This document shows positions 38,501 through 55,271 of a stretch of 64,000 nucleotides of DNA, in pieces (within the stretch, counting starts at the first letter, position 1; every line of letters begins with the position of its first letter). Under the pieces are notes generated by a model, which worked only from the letters and a program-made list of their open reading frames with translations, was not told where the DNA came from and ran no database searches. Origin of the DNA: Cellulomonas edaphi (GTDB lineage: Bacteria > Actinomycetota > Actinomycetes > Actinomycetales > Cellulomonadaceae); contig NZ_JAUCGR010000003.1 in the NCBI RefSeq assembly GCF_030362815.1, positions 186,001 to 250,000 of the forward strand. The letters are read 5' to 3'. A program made the position numbers and the translations under genes.

Positions 38501-38522
38501 AGAAATCAGTCCCTTCCCAGCG

Positions 38523-38831
38523 TCAGAGCTTGATCTCGATGTTCACGTCCGCAGGCAGGTCGAGACGCATGAGCGAGTCGACGGCCTTCGGCGTGGGATC
38601 GATGATGTCGATGAGACGCTTGTGGGTGCGCATCTCGAAGTGCTCGCGGCTGTCCTTGTACTTGTGGGGCGACCGGATGACGCAGAACACGTTCTTCTCC
38701 GTCGGCAGCGGCACCGGACCCACGACCGACGCACCAGCGCGAGTCACCGTGTCGACGATCTTGCGCGCCGAGCTGTCGATGACTTCGTGGTCGTAGGACT
38801 TGAGCCTGATGCGGATCTTCTGTCCCGCCAT
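38523..38831 (-). CDS. rpsJ: 30S ribosomal protein S10
   Basis: S10 is a 30S head protein that also works with NusB in antitermination. The 102-residue product has [30 protein letters not shown] and [29 protein letters not shown] blocks (here [18 protein letters not shown]). It leads the S10 operon. It is separated from tuf by 2.4 kb that holds repeats and a nuclease-like gene. Confidence 0.98.
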   Translation of the reverse strand: MAGQKIRIRLKSYDHEVIDSSARKIVDTVTRAGASVVGPVPLPTEKNVFCVIRSPHKYKDSREHFEMRTHKRLIDIIDPTPKAVDSLMRLDLPADVNIEIKL

Positions 38832-39050
38832 GGCGTCGTCTCAATCTCTCTCTTCGAACGGTCCGTCCGACCCCCGCACTCGGGCGTGTCGCTCTTCGCG
38901 CCATGCCCGTGCGCTACGTACCGTGAGGCACGAGGTCGGTGGTTGTTGTCGAGCGTCCACCACCGGGTTGACCCCGGGGTCCGGACGCTCGCCACGTCTG
39001 TCAGCCCTGCTGGTCGAGCGCACGAGAACGCGCCACCTCAGCGGGCAACT
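38832..39050 (-). other. untranslated leader of the S10 operon
   Basis: About 210 bases between the candidate promoter and the rpsJ ATG hold no supportable reading frame. A 7-bp stem (38937-38943 with 38959-38965, arm CGGTGGT) closes a 15-base loop. Autogenous control of this operon by L4 is known in enterobacteria; whether this leader works that way cannot be told. Confidence 0.45.
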
Positions 39051-39078
39051 TGAACAGTCTGCCAGACGGCCCGGTCAA
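39051..39078 (-). promoter_or_regulatory. candidate promoter of the S10 operon
   Basis: TTGACC (39078-39073) is a good -35 box. The best -10, TGTTCA (39056-39051), follows after 16 bases and is imperfect. It lies at the edge of the repeat-rich insert, just inside the conserved side. Confidence 0.45.
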
Positions 39079-39193
39079 AGACCAATCCCGTAGGTCACAC
39101 CCACCACCGCGCACCGCGTGATCTCCCGCACACCGCCCCGCTCTCGCGCTGCCCCCGCCGCGGTTGGCCCGTCGGCGAGCGCCGCTCCCGCCG

Positions 39194-39572
39194 ACCGCGG
39201 GTCCTGCGCCGCGAGCGCGGGTCCGGCGCCGCGAGCGCGCGTCGCGCGCGACGCGCGCTCACGCCGTGCGACCCGCGGTCGCGGCTAGCGAGGGCCTGGC
39301 TGCTCGCAGGTGGTGGCGTGGGTGCAGGCAGAGCCCGCGAGCGCGAATCCTCCGCCCCGAGCGCGGGTCCTGCGGCGCGAGCGCGGGTCCTGCGGCGCGA
39401 GCGCGGGTCGCGTGCCACGCGCGGTCAAGCCACGCGACCCGCGGTCGGCACTCGAGGACCCGCGGCTCCTAGGTGGCGAGTCCCCGTGGCTCCCCTCGCC
39501 CATCGCGGGTCCTGCGCCGCGAGCGCGGGTCGCGCGCCGCGCGCGGCCATGCCGTGCAACCCGCGGTCGGGG
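39194..39572. repeat. degenerate tandem palindromic repeats downstream of the DUF559 gene
   Basis: Three related units occur at about 39194-39320, 39359-39480 and 39503-39605. Each has one or more GCGAGCGCGGGTC steps, then a palindromic segment, for example GCGGGTCGCGTG and CACGCGACCCGC as perfect 12-bp arms in the second unit. Each then has CCCGCGGTCGGGGCTAG and a piece resembling the last 35 bases of the neighbouring gene. The units are 124-165 bp apart. No gene is supportable in 38832-39572. Confidence 0.7.
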
Positions 39573-40502
39573 CTAGAGAAGGCCGGCGGCTCGTAGGTGG
39601 GCGGCGAAGCGGTGCGGGTCGAGGGCCGTGTCCCAGGTCCATCGGGTCACTCCGAGGCCGGTGGCGCGCAGGCGGTCTTCCCGAGACTTCTCGCGCCACA
39701 GCCGATCCTCCACACGCGCGTCGTCGTCGATGCCGGCCACGCGGTACTTCAGCCGGCCGTCGAACTCGCCGACGAGCCGTCGGTGCTGCCAGTAGAAGTC
39801 GGTGCGACCTATCAGGCCACCTGCGTCGGACACCTCGTGCTGGAGCTCGGGCAGCGGCACCGCGAGCTCGATCATGCGTGCGCGGCTGAGCGACTCCCCG
39901 GCCGACTCCGCGCGAGGGTCGGCGGCCTCTGCCACTCGTCGGGCAGCCCTGCTCCCCCGCCGGGCACCTAGCTGTCCGACGACGTCGAGGAGCTCGTCGC
40001 TCGTCGTCAGACCGGTGCGGAGGGCGTGGTCGGCCATCGCGAGGACCGTCGCGAACGGTGCGACGCGAGCCATGTCGCACACGGTGGTCGCCGCGTCCGT
40101 GACCAGGAGCCCGTCGCGCTCGTCAGCGCGCACCGGCAGATCGGTCTGGTGGCGCACCACGCCGCGCCACGACCTGCCGCCGGCCCGGGGCGGACCGACG
40201 ACGTGCACCACGGCCGGCCACCGCCCAATCATCGGCAGCCCCCAGACCGCGGCCGCCGAGTGGTGGGAGAACGTCGGCGATCTCAGGGTTGCGGCGGCCG
40301 CCCGCACCTGGAGCAGGTATCGCTCGGCGCCGGTGGACGCGGCCCAGCGCTCGGCTTTGACGTAGGCGTCGCGCCGGACGCGGACGAGGCGCTCGTCGGC
40401 CCGCGCCTGCCGTAGCTCCCGGCCGTCGAGACCTGCCGCACGCGCAGTGCTCGAGTGCACGAGCCCTCGACTCGCAAGCACCGAGACCGCGTCGACATCC
40501 AC
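39573..40502 (-). CDS. AbiEi-like/DUF559 putative nuclease-fold protein
   Basis: The 309-residue protein starts with an AbiEi-type winged-helix region (residues 5-50, LASRGLVHSSTARAAGLDGRELRQA). A middle region of the same superfamily follows (SAAAVWGLP, TDAATTVCDMAR). The C-terminus looks like a PD-(D/E)xK or Vsr/DUF559 endonuclease fold: Glu203, Asp235 in RTDFYW, EFDG with Glu246 and Asp248, Lys252 and the helix REKSREDRLRATG. No partner toxin gene lies beside it. The GTG at 40502 opens the winged helix. It is flanked by palindromic repeats on both sides and sits between tuf and rpsJ. Biochemical function is unknown. Confidence 0.72.
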   Translation of the reverse strand: MDVDAVSVLASRGLVHSSTARAAGLDGRELRQARADERLVRVRRDAYVKAERWAASTGAERYLLQVRAAAATLRSPTFSHHSAAAVWGLPMIGRWPAVVHVVGPPRAGGRSWRGVVRHQTDLPVRADERDGLLVTDAATTVCDMARVAPFATVLAMADHALRTGLTTSDELLDVVGQLGARRGSRAARRVAEAADPRAESAGESLSRARMIELAVPLPELQHEVSDAGGLIGRTDFYWQHRRLVGEFDGRLKYRVAGIDDDARVEDRLWREKSREDRLRATGLGVTRWTWDTALDPHRFAAHLRAAGLL

Positions 40503-40699
40503 GCGACGACAGTGCCACCGACGCGCACTGGACACCCCGCGCCATCCACAGCCATCCGCTCGACGGGTGCTACGCGCCCGAGCCCCCGGACCGTAGACAA
40601 CCGCCGCCCGCGCTCGAGGCAGGAAGCGGCTGGGCCCGGCCCAGGGGGCGGACGCACCCGGCGCTGGCCGGGGGTGAACCCGTGGGACGGGCGCGGCAC

Positions 40700-41160
40700 G
40701 ACGACCGCGGGCGGCACGGCACGACCGCGGGTCGCACGCGGCGCGCACTCGCGACGTCCGTCCCGCGCTCGAGGCACGAGACCGGCCCGGCACGCGGGGT
40801 GCAGTGCGCGGGCGGGCAGGGTCGGCCGGCGAATGGGTGTGACGGGCCGGACGTCGAGCGCGGGCTGCACGGCTCCGCCGCGGGGCGCGCGCAACGCGCG
40901 GTCGCGCCGTACGACCCGCGACCGCGGGGCGCACGCGGCGCGCGGTGGTGCCCTACGACCCGCGGTCGAAGCGGGAAGTCGGCGCGGGACGACCGCGCGC
41001 GCGGGCACGCGGGGTGGGCAGGCGAACGGTGTGGCGGGCGGACGACGAGCGCGGGCGGTGCGGCACCACCGCGGGTCGCACGCGGCACGCGGTCGTGCCG
41101 TTCGGCCCGCGGTCGAAGCAAGAAGTCGACGCGGGGACGACCAGGCGACGCGAGGACGAC
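40700..41160. repeat. degenerate tandem palindromic repeats upstream of the DUF559 gene
   Basis: At least three units of about 150-195 bp share ACCGCGGGTCGCACGCGGC, GCGGTCGTGCCGT, CCCGCGGTCGAAGC and a following AAGTCGACGCGGG-like stretch (clear copies near 40954 and 41101, a weaker one near 40765). The family is the same as that downstream of the gene and in the same orientation. Open frames through it encode only Arg/Gly/Ala-rich sequence and are not convincing genes. The region 40503-41238 otherwise holds nothing that I can name. Confidence 0.65.
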
Positions 41161-41238
41161 CAGGCAAGCGGGTAGCAGGGCGGCGCGGCCAACCAGCGGC
41201 GGGGGGCCGACGAGGGCCCGGGCCTGGGGGCAGACGAC

Positions 41239-41274
41239 GGGAGGGCCCGGGTGCCGTAGCACCCGGGCCCTCCC
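41239..41274 (-). terminator. terminator after tuf
   Basis: A 16-bp stem (41239-41254 with 41259-41274, arm GGGAGGGCCCGGGTGC) with a CGTA loop lies 28 bases after the tuf stop on the minus strand. It ends the rpsL-rpsG-fusA-tuf unit. Confidence 0.82.
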
Positions 41275-41302
41275 GGTGGATCAGTGCCCCGAAGGGCTCA
41301 GA

Positions 41303-42496
<1,194 letters not shown>

Positions 42497-42617
42497 TGGG
42501 TGTCCTCCTCAGGACTTGGTAGAGATTGCCCGTCTGCCGGTACCGGACGGTACCTGCCGAGCGAGCTGTCCTACGGGTCGGTTTATGTGATGGAACTACA
42601 GGGTTCGACCTGTGGGA

Positions 42618-44720
<2,103 letters not shown>

Positions 44721-44766
44721 GAGTATTGCCCCTTATCGGTTGGCGTGTGGGGGGTGCCGCGGGCCC

Positions 44767-44786
44767 GCCCGCCTGGGCAGGCGGGC
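44767..44786 (-). other. hairpin in the rpsG-fusA gap
   Basis: An 8-bp stem (GCCCGCCT with AGGCGGGC) closes a four-base loop within surrounding GC-rich sequence. It may act as an intercistronic stability or processing element. No T tract is present. Confidence 0.5.
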
Positions 44787-44805
44787 CGCGGCGACCGGGC
44801 CGGGA

Positions 44806-45276
44806 TTACCAGCGGTAGTGCGCGAAGGCCTTGTTGGACTCGGCCATCTTGTGCATGTCCTCGCGACGCTTGACCGCGGCACCGAGGCCGTTGGACGCGT
44901 CGAGGATCTCGTTCATGAGGCGCTCGGTCATGGTCTTCTCGCGACGGGCGCGCGAGTAGTCCGTGAGCCAGCGCAGCGCGAGGGTCGTCTGGCGCACGGG
45001 GCGCACCTCGACCGGCACCTGGTACGTGGCGCCACCGACGCGGCGCGAACGCACCTCGAGCGACGGGCGCACGTTGTCGAGCGCACGCTTGAGCACGACG
45101 ACCGGGTCGCCCTGCGTCTTCTCACGCACGCCCTCGAGGGCGCCGTAGACGATCGACTCGGCGACGGACTTCTTGCCGTCGAGCAGGATCTTGTTGATCA
45201 GCTGCGTGACGACCGGGGACCCGTAGACGGGGTCGACGGTCAGCGGCCGCTTCGGGGCCGGTCCCTTGCGAGGCAT
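44806..45276 (-). CDS. rpsG: 30S ribosomal protein S7
   Basis: S7 nucleates 30S head assembly. The 156-residue product begins [21 protein letters not shown] and has [41 protein letters not shown] and a C-terminus ending NKAFAHYRW. It overlaps the rpsL stop by one base (TGATG). Confidence 0.98.
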   Translation of the reverse strand: MPRKGPAPKRPLTVDPVYGSPVVTQLINKILLDGKKSVAESIVYGALEGVREKTQGDPVVVLKRALDNVRPSLEVRSRRVGGATYQVPVEVRPVRQTTLALRWLTDYSRARREKTMTERLMNEILDASNGLGAAVKRREDMHKMAESNKAFAHYRW

Positions 45277-45647
45277 CAGCCCACCTTCTTCGCGCCGTAG
45301 CGGCTACGCGCCTGCTTGCGGTTCTTGACGCCCTGCGTGTCGAGGGCACCACGGACGATCTTGTAGCGGACGCCGGGGAGGTCCTTCACACGGCCACCGC
45401 GCACGAGCACGATCGAGTGCTCCTGCAGGTTGTGACCGACACCCGGGATGTACGCCGTGACCTCGACCTGGCTCGAGAGCCGAACGCGCGCGACCTTGCG
45501 GAGGGCGGAGTTCGGCTTCTTCGGGGTCGTGGTGTAGACGCGGGTGCACACACCGCGTCGCTGGGGGCTGCCCTTGAGGGCGGGCGTCTTCGACTTGTTC
45601 GTCTTCGCCTGCCGGCCCTTGCGGACCAGCTGCTGGATCGTAGGCAC
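45276..45647 (-). CDS. rpsL: 30S ribosomal protein S12
   Basis: S12 monitors decoding at the A site. The 123-residue product has [32 protein letters not shown] and [15 protein letters not shown]. Both lysines associated with streptomycin sensitivity (43 and 88 in E. coli numbering) are present. The GTG at 45647 has GGAG five bases upstream. A long leader of about 280 bases precedes it. Confidence 0.98.
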   Translation of the reverse strand: MPTIQQLVRKGRQAKTNKSKTPALKGSPQRRGVCTRVYTTTPKKPNSALRKVARVRLSSQVEVTAYIPGVGHNLQEHSIVLVRGGRVKDLPGVRYKIVRGALDTQGVKNRKQARSRYGAKKVG

Positions 45648-45931
45648 TACGTCTCCGTCTGATAGATGAGCTCTGGTCGACCGGACCCCGTCACCCTGGA
45701 CGGCCGGCATGTTCGAGGAGTGCCGCCCGTCGCGCGGCTGCCTCGGCTTGTCTGGAGTCCCGAACCGACCCCCGCGCCCGGGCGTGTCGCCCCGCTCTCC
45801 GTGGCGGCGGCCTGCCAGGTCTCCCTGGCCGGATCGACGCGACGGTGAACGGTTCTCCACCCGGCACCCCCCGACGGACGAACCGTTCGGAGTGCACGCA
45901 CGAGGGCCCGACGGCGCGGGCACGGTGTCCT
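45648..45931 (-). other. long untranslated leader of the str operon
   Basis: The stretch between the candidate rpsL promoter and the rpsL GTG contains no reading frame with family resemblance. I see no strong hairpin in it. Its length would allow regulation at the RNA level. Confidence 0.45.
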
Positions 45932-45960
45932 ACGTTACCCGGCCCCCCTGAGGGCGTCAA
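45932..45960 (-). promoter_or_regulatory. candidate promoter of rpsL-rpsG-fusA-tuf
   Basis: TTGACG (45960-45955) and TAACGT (45937-45932) are exactly 17 bases apart on the minus strand, among the best vegetative promoter matches in the window. Transcription would start near 45925. Confidence 0.7.
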
Positions 45961-46058
45961 AGTGGCTGACCAGCGGCTCGCGATCCGGCCGCCGACGGAC
46001 GCCCTCCCTCTCCGTACGAGAGTACGCCGCGGGGCCGGCGGTCGGGAGGACCAAAGGC

Positions 46059-46097
46059 CCCGAGGGGGCCCACCGCGCCGCGGTGGACCCCCTCGGG
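46059..46097 (-). terminator. terminator after rpoC
   Basis: A long stem with one mismatch (arms 46059-46077 and 46079-46097, starting CCCGAGGGGG) lies 22 bases after the rpoC stop. Its tip must open to form a loop. It ends the rpoBC transcript. Confidence 0.78.
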
Positions 46098-46119
46098 ATC
46101 GAGCTGGTGAGGACGACGG

Positions 46120-49989
<3,870 letters not shown>

Positions 49990-50058
49990 GGGGGGTCCTA
50001 CTTCCTTCGCTTGCCGGCTTCTCACCGGCGGACGGAAATGGTGCAAGGGGTGCGGGCG

Positions 50059-50090
50059 CCCGCCGCCCACCCGTCAGGCAGGGCGGCGGG
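50059..50090 (-). other. hairpin in the rpoB-rpoC gap
   Basis: A perfect 10-bp stem (CCCGCCGCCC with its complement) closes a 12-base loop. It lies just after the rpoB stop without a T tract. It could tune rpoC expression or mark RNA processing. Confidence 0.55.
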
Positions 50091-50098
50091 GCTCGGCG

Positions 50099-53608
<3,510 letters not shown>

Positions 53609-53942
53609 GAGGGGTCCTTCCCTGCAGTTCGTTTGCACGCTGCGCATGGGTCCCGGCGGATCACGACCCCCCGGCCTCGCAGCACTCCACGTCGCGCACG
53701 TACGACGTGTGAGGGCTCGGGTTATACGGGATCGCGGGCACAGGCCAGCGCAAAGCGCTAGCATACTCAGCCCGTCGGGGAAAGTCCACCCCGCACGGAC
53801 GACCGCCAGCGACCCGGGCGTTTCCGCCCATGGACGACCTCGTCGTCGTCGGCGCCATGGTGACACACGCCACCCGTGGGGCGAAACTCCGCGCCGCACA
53901 CTTCGCCCGTCGTCCGCCGCGACGAGCGGGCGGACCGGACGG
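53609..53942 (-). other. rpoB upstream region
   Basis: The gap of about 330 bp between the rplL-side hairpin and rpoB has no gene. It holds a candidate promoter at 53760-53788 and a second -10-like TATAAC near 53725 without a clear -35 box. The leader before the TTG would be about 145 bases. Confidence 0.5.
53760..53788 (-). promoter_or_regulatory. candidate promoter of rpoBC
   Basis: TGGACT (53788-53783) and TATGCT (53765-53760) are 17 bases apart on the minus strand. Start would be near 53753. Confidence 0.5.
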
Positions 53943-53978
53943 CGAAGGCCCGCACCCCCGAGGGGGTGCGGGCCTTCG
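53943..53978 (-). terminator. terminator after rplL
   Basis: A perfect 16-bp stem (53943-53958 with 53963-53978, arm CGAAGGCCCGCACCCC) with a CGAG loop lies 36 bases after the rplL stop. It separates rplJ-rplL from rpoBC, where some bacteria rely on partial read-through. Confidence 0.82.
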
Positions 53979-54013
53979 TGCGCTCCGGCGCCACACGGGC
54001 GCCGGAGCTCAGA

Positions 54014-54403
54014 TCACTTGAGCGTGACGGTGGCGCCGGCGCCCTCGAGCTGCTCCTTGGCCTTGTCGGCCGTCTCCTTGTTGACGCCCTCGAGGACGGC
54101 CTTGGGGGCGGCGTCGACGAGGTCCTTGGCCTCCTTGAGGCCGAGCGACGTGAGCGCGCGCACCTCCTTGATGACCTGGATCTTCTTGTCGCCGGCGGCC
54201 TCGAGGACGACGTCGAAGGAGTCCTTCTCGTCCTCGGCCTCGGCCTCGGCCGAGCCGCCACCGGCGGCGGGGGCGGCAACGGCAACCGGAGCGGCCGCGG
54301 TGACCTCGAAGACGTCCTCGAACGCCTTCACGAACTCGGAGAGCTCGATGAGGGTGAGGCCCTTGAACTGCTCGATGAGCTCGTCGGTGCTGAGCTTCGC
54401 CAT
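54014..54403 (-). CDS. rplL: 50S ribosomal protein L7/L12
   Basis: L7/L12 forms the flexible stalk that recruits translation GTPases. The 129-residue product has the dimerisation domain [28 protein letters not shown], an Ala/Gly hinge and the C-terminal domain [39 protein letters not shown]. It follows rplJ by 98 bp. Confidence 0.98.
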   Translation of the reverse strand: MAKLSTDELIEQFKGLTLIELSEFVKAFEDVFEVTAAAPVAVAAPAAGGGSAEAEAEDEKDSFDVVLEAAGDKKIQVIKEVRALTSLGLKEAKDLVDAAPKAVLEGVNKETADKAKEQLEGAGATVTLK

Positions 54404-54501
54404 GAGAGGCGTTCCTTTCTTCGGTGCCAGGCGGCGGTGGTTTTCGCCGGCCTCAGCAGGGTGTGGGTGTGCGCGGCGCGCGATCTCGGCGGGTGCCGGG
54501 A

Positions 54502-55032
54502 TCAGGCAGCTGCGGCTTCCGATTCCTGCTTCTGGCGCAGGGCATCGATGACACGGGCGGCCTGGGCGGTGTTCGCGGTGAAGACGTAGGCAGCCTGGTA
54601 GAGCTTGGCCTTCATCGCGCCGGCCGCCTTGGCCAGCAGCACCTCGCGGGACTCGAGGTCCGCGAGCTTGGTGACGTCGGCAGCGGTCAGGGCGCGTCCG
54701 TCGAGGACACCACCCTTGATGACCAGTGCCGGGTTCGCCTTGGCGAAGTCACGCAGTCCCTTGGCGGCCTCGACCGGGTCGCCGGTGACGAAGGCGATCG
54801 CCGACGGGCCCGCGAGCGCGTCGTCGAGGCCGGTCAGACCAGCTTCCTTGGCCGCGATCGCGGTCAGCGTGTTCTTCACCACGGCGTAGGTTGCGTTGCC
54901 GCTGAGCGCGACGCGGAGCCTCTTGAGCTGCGCGACGGTGAGCCCGCGGTACTCGGTCAGCACGGCCGCGTTCGACTCGCGGAACTTGTCCGTGAGCTCT
55001 GCGACTGCGGCTGCCTTGTCCGGCCTCGCCAT
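54502..55032 (-). CDS. rplJ: 50S ribosomal protein L10
   Basis: L10 anchors L7/L12 dimers to the 50S subunit. The 176-residue product has [39 protein letters not shown] and a C-terminal helix for L12 binding. The ATG at 55032 has GGAAGGA six bases upstream. It is preceded by a leader with a terminator-like hairpin, as expected for an autoregulated L10 operon. Confidence 0.98.
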   Translation of the reverse strand: MARPDKAAAVAELTDKFRESNAAVLTEYRGLTVAQLKRLRVALSGNATYAVVKNTLTAIAAKEAGLTGLDDALAGPSAIAFVTGDPVEAAKGLRDFAKANPALVIKGGVLDGRALTAADVTKLADLESREVLLAKAAGAMKAKLYQAAYVFTANTAQAARVIDALRQKQESEAAAA

Positions 55033-55069
55033 GGCAATCCTTCCAGTGGTGGTGCCACCGGCTCCGTGC

Positions 55070-55216
55070 CCCGAACGAACGAAAGAGCCCCGCGCAGGCG
55101 CGGGGCTCGACATCCGGACCAGGTCCGGGAAGCTGAACTCTCACCTGCGCTGGCTCCCGCTGAGCGGGACTTCGGGCGGTCCGACGAGTCGGGCCGACAA
55201 CCGGCGGTCTTGGGCG
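55070..55216 (-). promoter_or_regulatory. L10-type leader with attenuator hairpin
   Basis: The leader of about 184 bases ends in an 11-bp stem (55085-55095 with 55098-55108, arm GAGCCCCGCGC). On the RNA this is followed by the U-rich sequence UUUCGUUCGUUCG, so it is an intrinsic terminator placed before the rplJ ribosome-binding site. A CCGGACC/GGTCCGG dyad at 55114-55128 lies just upstream and could pair differently. L10(L12)4 binds such leaders in other bacteria; that it does so here is inferred. Confidence 0.6.
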
Positions 55217-55222
55217 GGAGCA

Positions 55223-55251
55223 ACAGTACGCGATGGGCACGCCCCGACCAA
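55223..55251 (-). promoter_or_regulatory. candidate promoter of rplJ-rplL
   Basis: TTGGTC (55251-55246) and TACTGT (55228-55223) are 17 bases apart on the minus strand. The promoter starts only 20 bases after the stop of the CHAT gene, and I see no terminator between them. Confidence 0.6.
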
Positions 55252-55271
55252 ATCCGTCGAGGACCGGCGCC

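Noticed and set aside
39194..41160. Possible CRISPR array around the DUF559 gene
   Set aside because: Units are irregular in length and degenerate, lack unique spacers of constant size, and no cas gene is present.
45276..45647. Possible streptomycin-resistance changes in rpsL
   Set aside because: Both key lysine positions are unchanged.
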